Source: DAIRVC01 sp036803025 (GTDB taxonomy: Bacteria > Chloroflexota > Anaerolineae > Anaerolineales > E44-bin32). From it: a stretch of DNA of 14,557 bases. Positions 1 to 7,157 of the stretch are shown piece by piece. Below the pieces are notes generated by a model, which did no database searches, was not told where the DNA came from, and worked only from the letters and a program-made list of their open reading frames with translations. The translations under genes were made by a program, and so were the position numbers. Position 1 is the stretch's first letter. Each line of letters opens with the position of its first letter. The DNA lies in the NCBI GenBank assembly GCA_036803025.1, contig DAIRVC010000057.1, forward strand, positions 1 to 14,557, in the 5' to 3' direction.

Positions 1-1
1 G

Positions 2-967
2 TTGGTGTCCTTCCTTGGACCAAGCGGCTGCGGCAAGACCACCACGCTGCGCATGGTGGCCGGCTTTGAGGTGCCTAGCGAAGGTACAGTCGTGCTCAGC
101 GGGCAGGACATCACCAACAAGGCGCCCAACCAGCGCGACGTCGGCATGGTCTTTCAGGCCTACGCCCTGTTCCCCAACATGACCGTCGGTAACAACATCG
201 GTTTCGGCCTGAAGATCGCCAAGAAACCCAAGGAGGAGACCGCCCAGCGCGTCAAGGAGATGCTCGAGCTGATCCAGATGCCGAAGCTGGGTGATCGCTA
301 CCCGTACCAGCTCTCCGGTGGACAGCAGCAACGCGTCGCTCTGGCGCGAGCCCTGGCTATCCATCCGCAAGTTCTTCTCCTCGATGAACCGCTCTCCGCA
401 CTGGACGCCAAGATCCGCGTCGAGCTGCGCACCGAGATCCGCCGCATCCAGCAGCGCATGGGCATCACCACCATCTACGTCACCCATGACCAGGAAGAGG
501 CGCTGTCAATCTCCGACCGGGTGGTGGTCATGAACGCCGGCAAGATGGAGCAGGTCGGGGCGCCGTATGAGATCTACAACTACCCGGCCACGCCCTTCGT
601 GGCCGGCTTTGTCGGCACGCTCAACCAGCTGCGCTGCACGGTCGCCGACGCCGCAGCCGGACTGCTCGAGCACAAGGGCCAGCGCCTGAAGACTGCTGCG
701 ACCATCGAGCGCAAGGAAGGCGAGCTGACGCTGATGCTGCGTCCGGAGCAGCTTCACCTGGGCGCCATCCAGGGTGAGAACCAGCTGACCGGCAAGGTCG
801 ACAACGTCGCCTTTCTGGGCTCGATCATCCGCATCCTGGTGCGGGTCGGCGATTCGATCCTGACTCTCGACGTGCTCAATGAGCGCGGGAACGTCCTGCC
901 GAAGATGGGCGACACGACGATCGTCTCCTTCCCGGCCGACGGCTCCTGGGTCCTGCCCAGTTCCTGA
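2..967 (+). CDS. ABC transporter ATP-binding protein, PotA/FbpC/MalK type (5' end cut off)
   Basis: This is the cytoplasmic ATPase of an importer. Counting from the first complete codon, it shows Walker A GPSGCGKT at residues 6-13, the Q-loop Gln at 52, the signature LSGGQQQR at 104-111, Walker B LLLDEP at 125-130, the D-loop and the switch His at 162. A C-terminal TOBE-like region follows, with LMLRPEQ at about residue 245. Walker A normally lies some 35-45 residues into such proteins, so the true start is upstream of the window and the TTG at base 2 is not the start. The layout (ATPase plus TOBE) fits the polyamine, iron, phosphonate or sugar importers of the COG3842/COG3839 group. Substrate cannot be read from the ATPase, and its permeases and binding protein are not in view. 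An intrinsic terminator follows at once, so it is probably the last gene of its operon. A link to betaine or amine uptake is possible only by proximity. Confidence 0.93.
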   Translation: MVSFLGPSGCGKTTTLRMVAGFEVPSEGTVVLSGQDITNKAPNQRDVGMVFQAYALFPNMTVGNNIGFGLKIAKKPKEETAQRVKEMLELIQMPKLGDRYPYQLSGGQQQRVALARALAIHPQVLLLDEPLSALDAKIRVELRTEIRRIQQRMGITTIYVTHDQEEALSISDRVVVMNAGKMEQVGAPYEIYNYPATPFVAGFVGTLNQLRCTVADAAAGLLEHKGQRLKTAATIERKEGELTLMLRPEQLHLGAIQGENQLTGKVDNVAFLGSIIRILVRVGDSILTLDVLNERGNVLPKMGDTTIVSFPADGSWVLPSS

Positions 968-994
968 GTCGCCTCGTTCAGTGAGGCACCCCCG

Positions 995-1027
995 AACGGG
1001 GCACGGCCTTCCGTGCCCCGTTTGTTT
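995..1027 (+). terminator. Rho-independent terminator after the ABC ATPase gene
   Basis: A perfect 12-bp inverted repeat (995-1006 with 1011-1022) encloses a 4-base CCTT loop. The stem is very GC-rich (CGGGGCACGG core) and runs into TTTGTTT at 1021-1027. It lies 28 bases after the stop codon of the ABC ATPase gene. Stem, loop and T-tract match the classical intrinsic terminator. It separates the transporter operon from the genes that follow. Confidence 0.9.
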
Positions 1028-1045
1028 CCAGAGACACCGCCGAAG

Positions 1046-1062
1046 GGACGATCGATTCGTCC
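1046..1062 (+). other. Short inverted repeat in the leader of the GpsA-like gene
   Basis: GGACGA (1046-1051) and TCGTCC (1057-1062) form a 6-bp stem around TCGAT. It lies between the upstream terminator and the ribosome binding site of the next gene. It could be an operator or a leader hairpin, but short GC-rich inverted repeats also arise by chance here. No convincing -35/-10 pair is visible in 1028-1083. Confidence 0.25.
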
Positions 1063-1083
1063 GCGAGTGCGAGGAGGTGCAGG

Positions 1084-2148
1084 GTGAGCACGGTGACGAT
1101 CGTCGGCGCCGGCTACATGGGCAGCGCGCTCGCCTGGCCGCTGACCGATCGCGGCCATCGGGTCCGGCTGGTGGGCACACCCCTCGACCACGACATCATC
1201 CGGGCCTGCCTGAGGGACGGACGTCATCCCAACCTCCAACGGCCACTGCCCGAGGGCGTTCGGCCCTATCCGATCGAGACCCTCGAGGAGGCCCTCGACG
1301 GCGCCGACCTGATCGTTCAGGGCGTCAGCTCGCCGGGCGTCGAATGGTTCGCGGCAACGGTCGGCCCCCGTCTCGTACCCGGCCGCCCACTGCTATCGAT
1401 TACCAAGGGCCTGGGATTGGACGATGACGGGTTGCCCTGCCTCCTGCCCGACCTGGTCGAGCGGCGCCTGCCGGAGCGGCTGCGCGGCCGCGTCCCCTGG
1501 GCGGCTGTCGGCGGCCCGTGCATCGCCGGGGAGCTCGCCGGGCGCCGACAGACCTGCGTCGTGTTCACCGGTCACGATGCCGCCTTGCTCGAACACCTGG
1601 CCGGCATGCTCCACACCGAGTACTACCATGTCTGGACCTCGACCGACGTCGTCGGCGTCGAAGCGTGTGTGGCGCTCAAGAACGGCTACACCCTGGGGGT
1701 CGCGCTGGCACTGGGGATGCTCGAGGCTGCCGGCGGCCCCGACGCCGCCGGGGCAGCTATGCACAATCTGTGCGCGGCCCTCTTCGCCCAGGCCGGAATG
1801 GAAATGGCCACCCTGGTGCAGGCGCTGGGCGGCGACCCGCGCTCGGTCCTCGGCCTGCCTGGGATCGGCGACCTGTTCGTCACCGTGCAGGGTGGCCGCT
1901 CCGTCCTGCTCGGCCGGCTGCTGGGCAGCGGCCTGCCGATCGAGCCGGCCCTGGCGCGCCTGGAAGGGGTGACGCTGGAGTCGGCCGAGGTCCTGCGCCT
2001 CCTGGCGCAGGCCCTGCCGAACATGGAGCGGCGGGGTTTGCTTCAGCCCAGCGGCCTGCCGCTCCTGCAGCACCTGGCTGAGGTTGTGACCCAGGGCAAG
2101 CCTGTCAGCCTGCCGCTGGACCGGTTCTTTCAGGTCGCCGCTGCCTAG
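1084..2148 (+). CDS. GpsA-like NAD(P)-dependent glycerol-3-phosphate dehydrogenase family protein
   Basis: 354 residues, start GTG 1084, chosen because GAGGAGGTG at 1069-1077 sits at good spacing and the Rossmann motif GAGYMG (residues 8-13) follows at once. Further family marks are ITKGL with K108, GGPCIAGELAG (the GPSFA-like segment), ALKN with K199-N200 (catalytic Lys region) and GIGDLFVT with D263. These match the GpsA/GPD1 fold, which reduces dihydroxyacetone phosphate to sn-glycerol 3-phosphate in the cytoplasm. The phosphate-binding GGRNRK-type loop reads GGRSVL (270-275): Arg is kept, the following Asn is Ser, and the next basic residues are lost. A related substrate is therefore possible. 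It follows the terminator and precedes the regulator, so it may be its own unit. I am confident of the family and unsure of the exact substrate. Confidence 0.85.
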   Translation: MSTVTIVGAGYMGSALAWPLTDRGHRVRLVGTPLDHDIIRACLRDGRHPNLQRPLPEGVRPYPIETLEEALDGADLIVQGVSSPGVEWFAATVGPRLVPGRPLLSITKGLGLDDDGLPCLLPDLVERRLPERLRGRVPWAAVGGPCIAGELAGRRQTCVVFTGHDAALLEHLAGMLHTEYYHVWTSTDVVGVEACVALKNGYTLGVALALGMLEAAGGPDAAGAAMHNLCAALFAQAGMEMATLVQALGGDPRSVLGLPGIGDLFVTVQGGRSVLLGRLLGSGLPIEPALARLEGVTLESAEVLRLLAQALPNMERRGLLQPSGLPLLQHLAEVVTQGKPVSLPLDRFFQVAAA

Positions 2149-2193
2149 CCGCCGCCGGCTTCCTGTTGGGCGCCCAGTCCCTCAGACTCCTGC

Positions 2194-2222
2194 TTGCCGG
2201 ACCCATTTTTCCGTGGTATCGT
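2194..2222 (+). promoter_or_regulatory. Candidate sigma70-type promoter for the gntR-led operon
   Basis: TTGCCG (2194-2199) and TATCGT (2217-2222) are separated by exactly 17 bases, and each matches its consensus hexamer at four of six positions. The predicted transcription start, near 2229, falls at the edge of the palindrome at 2230-2249, so a bound repressor would block it. The match is moderate. An alternative -10 could lie inside the AT-rich palindrome itself. Confidence 0.4.
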
Positions 2223-2229
2223 CATGGGA

Positions 2230-2249
2230 GTAATGGTATATACCATTAC
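2230..2249. promoter_or_regulatory. Perfect 20-bp palindrome, likely operator of the adjacent GntR/HutC regulator
   Basis: The half-site GTAATGGTAT is followed directly by its exact reverse complement. It is a rare AT-rich island in GC-rich DNA, and it ends 50 bases before the start of a HutC-type GntR gene. The core TGGTATATACCA resembles the TGGTCTAGACCA-type sites known for NagR/DasR members of the same subfamily. It lies just downstream of a candidate promoter, which fits autoregulation and control of the downstream operon. No second copy was seen elsewhere in the window. Confidence 0.75.
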
Positions 2250-2299
2250 GCCACTTCTCATCCACTTGGGTCTCGTCTCGCTCGCGGGGAGGCCTGCCG

Positions 2300-3055
2300 A
2301 TGTCCACGGCGGATGCACCCACCAATCGACTCCTGGCCGCTGCGCCCCTGTACGTCCAGATCGCTGAGGGGCTGCTTGACCGAATCGAGTCGGGTGACCT
2401 GGCCCCGGGCGACCGCCTGCCCGCCGAGCGGGAGTTGAGCGAGATGCTCGGGGTTAATCGGCTGACGCTGCGCCGTGCCCTGTGGGTTCTGCAAAGCCAG
2501 GGGCTCCTCACCCGCCATCAAGGGAAGGGCACCTTCGTCTCCGAACCCAAATACGAGCGGCAGGCCGGGCAGCTGGTGTCCTTCAATCGCGGCATGCGCC
2601 GCCGCGGCCTGGTCCCGACCGTTCGCCTGGTCTCGGTCGAGGAGCGGCCGGTCGAGGCTTCGCTGGCGGCCGAGCTCAAGATCCCCGTCGCCGCCCCGGT
2701 GTATGTCGTGCTTCGCTGCCGTTCGGTCAACCAGGAACCGGTACTGCTGGAACGCTACACGATCTCGGTTCGCCGCTTCCCGGGACTGACCGGGCACGAC
2801 CTCGAGGGACGCTCGGTGTACGAGATCATGGAGACGGAATACGGCATCCGCTTCAGCCGGGCGCGGCAGAGCCTGGAGCCGGTGCTGGCAACGGACTTCG
2901 AAGCGGAGCTGCTGGGCCTCCCCGCCGGCGCACCGCTGATGCTCGAGCGCCGCCTATCGTTCGACCATGCCAACGAACCGGTCGAACACGGGCGCGATCT
3001 TTACCGCGGGGACCGCTTCCGCTTTGTCACCGAGAGCGCCCCCTGGGAAGCTTGA
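2300..3055 (+). CDS. GntR family transcriptional regulator, HutC subfamily (UTRA domain)
   Basis: 251 residues, start ATG 2300 with GGGGAGG at 2286-2292 as ribosome binding site. Residues 17-81 form the GntR winged helix: LYVQIAEGLLDRI, then SGDLAPGDRLPAERELSEML, the recognition helix region VNRLTLRRAL, and the wing QGKGTFV. Residues from about 95 to 240 form a UTRA ligand-binding domain, typical of HutC-type regulators that respond to small amines, amino acids or sugar phosphates. It would act as a DNA-binding dimer, usually a repressor released by ligand. The 20-bp palindrome upstream is the natural candidate site. The next gene starts 61 bases downstream with no terminator between, so it probably heads the methyl-transfer operon and senses a substrate or product of it. 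The effector cannot be named from sequence. Confidence 0.9.
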   Translation: MSTADAPTNRLLAAAPLYVQIAEGLLDRIESGDLAPGDRLPAERELSEMLGVNRLTLRRALWVLQSQGLLTRHQGKGTFVSEPKYERQAGQLVSFNRGMRRRGLVPTVRLVSVEERPVEASLAAELKIPVAAPVYVVLRCRSVNQEPVLLERYTISVRRFPGLTGHDLEGRSVYEIMETEYGIRFSRARQSLEPVLATDFEAELLGLPAGAPLMLERRLSFDHANEPVEHGRDLYRGDRFRFVTESAPWEA

Positions 3056-3116
3056 TCGAGGACGGTTTCAACTTCACGCTGCCGCACCCGCCCGGGTCGG
3101 CCAAGGATGAGGTCGC

Positions 3117-4649
3117 ATGCTCGCCAGCTACGCCAACCTTCTCACCCAAGCGCAGGTCGAACGGGTCCACCAGGCTTCGCTCGAGATCCTCGAGCAGGTG
3201 GGCCTCCTGGTTCGCAACGAGAGAGCCCGGGCCATCTTCGCCCGGCATGGCTGCCAGGTGGAGGCAGAGACACAAGTGGTGCGCTTCCCGCGCGCGGTGG
3301 TCGAGCAGTTCCGAGCCTCGATCCCGCCCAAGTTCACCTTCCGCGGCCGCGACCCTCGCTTCGACAAGACCCTGCCCGACGACGCCCCGGTCATCGTCAC
3401 CGGCAGTTCGGCCCCCAACATCGTTGACCCGGTCAGCGGCCACGAGCGCCGGGCGACCTCGGCTGACCTGGCCCGCATCGCCCACACGGTCAACGAGCTT
3501 CCCGGCTACGACGTCTTCTCGATCTCGACCCTGGCCGAAGACGCCCCGCCCGGGCTGTTCAGCGCCACGCGCTTCTACGTTGCGCTGAAGTACTGCCTCA
3601 AGCCGGTGCGCGGTTCCGGCCCGCCGGAGGACACCGAGAAGATCCTGCGCCTGGCCCACCTGATCGCCGGGAGTGAATCGGCCTATCGCGAGCACCCTTT
3701 CATCACGCATCACTACTGCCCGGTCGTCTCGCCGCTGACGATGGATTTCGACTCGACCGAGAACCTGATCACCTTCACCGAACTCAAGCTGCCCTGCTAC
3801 GCCACCATCGTCCCCAATGCTGGTCTGACCGCCCCGCTGACCCTGATGGGCACACTGACGCAGGGCAATGCCGAGTTCCTGGCGGCGGCCGTGCTGGAGC
3901 AGATGATCGACCCGGGCAAGCCGACCATCTACGCCAGCCTGCCCACCGTGGCCGACACGCGCAGCGGCGCTTACGCCCCCGGCGCGATCGAAACCGGCAT
4001 TCTGATGATGGGCGTGGCGCAGATGGCGCGTTTCTACAACGTCCCCAACGGCGGCTACATCGGCCTGACCAATGCCAAGGTCAACGATGCCCAGTCCGGC
4101 TACGAGACCGGCATGTCGACCGTGGCCGGGCTGCTGGGTGGCGTGGATATGTTCAACATGGCCGGGCTGCTCGATTCGCTCATGTCGTTCGATTTCGCCA
4201 AGGCGGTCATCGACGACGAGATCGCCCAGATGCTGAAGAAGGTCAAGCGCGGCCTGGAGTACAGCGAGGACAACCTGGCTCTGGATCTGATCGCCCGAGT
4301 CGGCCCGACCGGCATGTTCATGGACCAGCCGCACACGGTCGAGCGCATGCGCACTACCGGCTTCCTGCCCGAGATCGCCGACCGCGACCCACGCCAGCTG
4401 TGGATCGAGCGCGGCGCCCTCGACTCACAGGCCCATGCCATGCAGCGCGTGCGGGACATCCTGACGCGCGATAACCCGGCCGGCTTCTCGCCCGAGGTCG
4501 ATGCCCGCATCCGGGCCGAGTTCAAAGACATGGTTGCCGGCACGCTCGAGCCGCCGGCGGGCTGGACGCGCCCGGCCGGCGCCGCGCCCACGCGGCGCAC
4601 GCGCGAGGAACGCCGCCGGCACCGCCAGGGCGTCGCAGGCGAGTCCTGA
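3117..4649 (+). CDS. MttB-superfamily (COG5598) corrinoid-dependent methyltransferase without pyrrolysine; probable quaternary-amine methyltransferase
   Basis: 510 residues from ATG 3117, with AAGGA at 3103-3107 and GAGG at 3109-3112 upstream. Recognised by its overall sequence, including the segments SAPNIVDPVSG, LKPVRGSGPP, TMDFDSTENL, the region GGYIGLTNAKVNDAQSGYETG-like at about residues 312-332, and LLDSLMSFDFAKAVIDDE. The frame is open throughout with no in-frame TAG, so it is not the pyrrolysine-containing trimethylamine enzyme. Non-pyrrolysine members studied so far demethylate quaternary amines such as glycine betaine, proline betaine or carnitine, passing CH3 to Co(I) of a partner corrinoid protein. 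Neighbouring genes supply that protein and its activator. The dimethylglycine dehydrogenase-like gene next door favours glycine betaine as substrate, by inference. The last 25 or so residues are Arg-rich and look unstructured. Confidence 0.9.
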   Translation: MLASYANLLTQAQVERVHQASLEILEQVGLLVRNERARAIFARHGCQVEAETQVVRFPRAVVEQFRASIPPKFTFRGRDPRFDKTLPDDAPVIVTGSSAPNIVDPVSGHERRATSADLARIAHTVNELPGYDVFSISTLAEDAPPGLFSATRFYVALKYCLKPVRGSGPPEDTEKILRLAHLIAGSESAYREHPFITHHYCPVVSPLTMDFDSTENLITFTELKLPCYATIVPNAGLTAPLTLMGTLTQGNAEFLAAAVLEQMIDPGKPTIYASLPTVADTRSGAYAPGAIETGILMMGVAQMARFYNVPNGGYIGLTNAKVNDAQSGYETGMSTVAGLLGGVDMFNMAGLLDSLMSFDFAKAVIDDEIAQMLKKVKRGLEYSEDNLALDLIARVGPTGMFMDQPHTVERMRTTGFLPEIADRDPRQLWIERGALDSQAHAMQRVRDILTRDNPAGFSPEVDARIRAEFKDMVAGTLEPPAGWTRPAGAAPTRRTREERRRHRQGVAGES

Positions 4650-4704
4650 TCCGCCCGACGAAGAGCACAGGGACGACCGCCATCAAGACCTCAAGGAGCA
4701 TCCC

Positions 4705-7131
4705 ATGAAAGACCAGGCCCGGGTTGTCATCATCGGCGGCGGTATCACCGGCTGCAGCATTCTCTATCACCTGGCCAAGGCCGGCTGGACCGATGTCGTC
4801 CTTCTCGAGAAGCATGAGATCACCAGCGGTTCAACCTGCCAGGCGGCCGGCCTGGTGACGATGTTCAACGTCTCGCCGACGATGATGCGCTTCCGCAAGT
4901 ACAGCATCGACCTGTACAGCCAGCTGGGCGTCTTCTCACACGTCGGCAGCCTGCGCATCGCCGCCAGCCCCGACCAGCTCAAAGACCTGCAGCGCGCCGT
5001 CAGCCGCGCTCACGGTATCGGCCTGGAGGCCGAGGTCATCTCAGCCAAAGAGGCGCTGCGCCTGATGCCGGCCATCACGAGCGAGAACCTGTACGGGGCG
5101 GTATACATCCCTCGCGACGGTCACCTCGACCCGCACAGCGCTACCCACGCTGTGGCCAAAGCGGCGCGCGATCTGGGCGCCAAGATCTACACCGACACCA
5201 TGGTGACGGGCATCGAGCTCTCGCCGCAGCGCGAGGTGCGCAAGGTCCTGACCAGCCAGGGCGAGATCCGCACCGAGCTGGTCATCAACGCCGCCGGCAT
5301 CTGGGCGCCGCAGGTGGCGGCCATGGTCGGGGCCTGGGTGCCGTCCACCCCGATCGATCACCAGCACGTCGCCTTGAAGGCCGTCCCCGGCCACGAGCTG
5401 CCCAGCGAGATGCCCTGCTTCCGCGATCCGGACAACCTGGTCTACGGCCGATCCGAATCGGGCGGCGTCGTCTTCGGCGGCTACGAGCCCAACCCCGTCG
5501 CCCGCTGGGTCGACGGCGTGCCCTGGGAGCACAATGCCCGCTCGCTTCCGGCTGATTACAGCCGCTTCGAGCAGCTGATGGAGGGCGCCATCCGGCGCTT
5601 CCCTTTCCTCGACCGGGCCGAGATCGTCCGCCTGATCTGCCACCCGGACGCCCTGACCCCCGACGCGAATCCATTGCTCGGCCCGATGCCCGGGCTGCAC
5701 GGCTTCTGGATGGCCGCCGGCCTGTCGCTGAACGGTTTCGGCGGCGGCGGCGGGATCGGCCAGGTGATGGCCGAGTGGATCACCAGCGGCGAGACCTCGG
5801 TCGACGTGTACGGCTACCGCGCCTGGCGCTTCGGCCCGGTCTACCGCGACCCGCTGTACGCAGCCGAGATGGCGCGCGAGTGCTACAAGTACTACTACCG
5901 GCTGCGCTACCCCTTCGATCAGGACGAGTTCGCCCGGCCGAAGCGCGTCAGCGCCGTGCACCACCGCCTGCAGGACCTGGGCTGCGTCTTCGGCAAGAAG
6001 AACGGCTGGGAGCGGCCGGAGTACTTCGAACCCGATCGGCCCTGGCGGCGCGCCGGCGCCGACCAGCGCGAGTTCGGCTACACCAGGCCGCCCTACTTTG
6101 AGCGCATCGGCCAGGAGCACCAGGCCTTCCGCGAGCGCGTCGGCCTGATCGACATGTCCTCCTTCGGCAAGATCGAGGTCTCCGGCCCGGGCGCCCTGGC
6201 GCTTCTCCAGCGCCTGGCCGACAACGACCTGGACCGGCCCGACATGGCGGTGATCTACACCCAGCTCCTCAACGACCGCGGCGGCGTGGTGGCCGATCTC
6301 ACCATCACGCGCCTGGCCCGCGACCGCTTCCGCCTGGTGACCGGCGCCGGGTTCATCGACAATGACCTGGGCTGGATTCGGGCGCACATTCGCCCTGAAG
6401 ATGCCCCGCTGGCCCTGCGGGACGTCACCGAGGAGCTGACCTGCCTGGGCATCTGGGGGCCCAAGGCGCGCCTGGTCCTGCAGGCGGTCACGGCGGACGA
6501 CGTGTCCAATGCCGCCCTGCCCTACATGACCGCCAGGTCGATCGATATCGGCGGGGCGCCGGTCCTGGCGCAGCGTGTCACCTACGTCGGCGAGCTCGGC
6601 TGGGAGCTGTACATGGACCCGGCCTGGGCGACGCCGGTCTGGGATGCGCTGGCGGCCGCCGGCAAGCCGCACGGCCTGCAGCCCGGCGGCTACAAGGTGC
6701 TTGACTCCCTGCGCCTGGAGAAGGGCTACAGGTACTACAGCGCCGACGTGACCATGCTCGAGAATCCCTACGAAGCCGGTCTGGGCTTCTGTGTCCGCCT
6801 GAAGAAGGGCGATTTTGTCGGGCGCGCCGCGCTGCAGAAAGCCAAGCAGGAGGGCATCTCACAGCGGCTGGCGACGCTGACCATCGGCGGCAGTGACTAC
6901 CTGACCATCTACGGCGGCGAAGCCGTGCAGCACAAGGGCAACGTTCTGGGTCGACTGCGCAGCGGAGGCTACGGCTACACCGTAAAGAAGAATATCGGCT
7001 ACGCGTACCTGCCGATCGAGCTGGCCAAAGTCGGTACGCAGCTGGACGTGGACGTCATGGGCGAGCTTGTCAAAGCCGAGGTCGCCGCGGATGTCCTCTA
7101 TGACGCAGAAGGAACACACCTCAGGGCCTGA
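4705..7131 (+). CDS. Dimethylglycine/sarcosine dehydrogenase-like FAD- and folate-dependent oxidoreductase (DAO + FAO_M + GcvT)
   Basis: 808 residues from ATG 4705, chosen because AAGGAG (4693-4698) lies six bases upstream. The open frame runs further upstream, but that part overlaps the previous gene. The N-terminal DAO domain has the FAD motif GGGITG (11-16) and E35. The FAO_M linker domain lies around residues 365-450 (CYKYYYRLRYPF, VFGKKNGWERPEYF), a GcvT-type folate domain at about 450-700 (ERVGLIDMSSFGKIEVSGPGA, DSLRLEKG), and GcvT_C from about 716. Such enzymes oxidise N-methyl groups of dimethylglycine or sarcosine and hand the carbon to tetrahydrofolate as 5,10-methylene-THF. The usual TWHAAGL motif, whose His binds FAD covalently in mammalian enzymes, reads TCQAAGL (44-50), so flavin is probably not His-linked. 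After a betaine methyltransferase, this is the expected next step. The exact substrate is unproven. Confidence 0.88.
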   Translation: MKDQARVVIIGGGITGCSILYHLAKAGWTDVVLLEKHEITSGSTCQAAGLVTMFNVSPTMMRFRKYSIDLYSQLGVFSHVGSLRIAASPDQLKDLQRAVSRAHGIGLEAEVISAKEALRLMPAITSENLYGAVYIPRDGHLDPHSATHAVAKAARDLGAKIYTDTMVTGIELSPQREVRKVLTSQGEIRTELVINAAGIWAPQVAAMVGAWVPSTPIDHQHVALKAVPGHELPSEMPCFRDPDNLVYGRSESGGVVFGGYEPNPVARWVDGVPWEHNARSLPADYSRFEQLMEGAIRRFPFLDRAEIVRLICHPDALTPDANPLLGPMPGLHGFWMAAGLSLNGFGGGGGIGQVMAEWITSGETSVDVYGYRAWRFGPVYRDPLYAAEMARECYKYYYRLRYPFDQDEFARPKRVSAVHHRLQDLGCVFGKKNGWERPEYFEPDRPWRRAGADQREFGYTRPPYFERIGQEHQAFRERVGLIDMSSFGKIEVSGPGALALLQRLADNDLDRPDMAVIYTQLLNDRGGVVADLTITRLARDRFRLVTGAGFIDNDLGWIRAHIRPEDAPLALRDVTEELTCLGIWGPKARLVLQAVTADDVSNAALPYMTARSIDIGGAPVLAQRVTYVGELGWELYMDPAWATPVWDALAAAGKPHGLQPGGYKVLDSLRLEKGYRYYSADVTMLENPYEAGLGFCVRLKKGDFVGRAALQKAKQEGISQRLATLTIGGSDYLTIYGGEAVQHKGNVLGRLRSGGYGYTVKKNIGYAYLPIELAKVGTQLDVDVMGELVKAEVAADVLYDAEGTHLRA

Positions 7132-7157
7132 GCTGCCGAGGCGCGGCCGAAGAGTCG

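Noticed and set aside
971..987. Small hairpin GCCTC...GAGGC before the terminator
   Set aside because: Five base pairs with no T-tract. The adjacent 12-bp stem with TTTGTTT is the convincing terminator.
2167..2176. 10-bp palindrome TGGGCGCCCA after the GpsA-like gene
   Set aside because: Short, GC-rich palindromes are common at this base composition. There is no T-tract and no repeat elsewhere.
2482..3588. A 368-codon + strand frame spanning the gntR and mttB-like genes
   Set aside because: It runs through two well-supported genes in another frame and its product is rich in R, P and S without family motifs.
3027..4334. A 435-codon minus-strand frame opposite the MttB-like gene
   Set aside because: Same GC-driven shadow. 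The composition is unlike a folded protein, and the + strand frame has recognisable family motifs.
3117..4649. Pyrrolysine-containing trimethylamine methyltransferase
   Set aside because: No in-frame TAG occurs and the gene reads through at full length. No pyl genes are in view.
4501..4704. N-terminal extension of the FAD enzyme by 68 residues
   Set aside because: It overlaps the MttB-like gene, is Arg/Ala/Pro-rich, and precedes a well-placed AAGGAG and ATG at 4705 with the FAD motif right behind.
5041..6672. A 543-codon open frame on the minus strand opposite the FAD enzyme gene
   Set aside because: Long antisense frames are expected in GC-rich genes. The product is low-complexity (rich in G, A, R, D, V, H), resembles no family, and the + strand gene has clear domains throughout.
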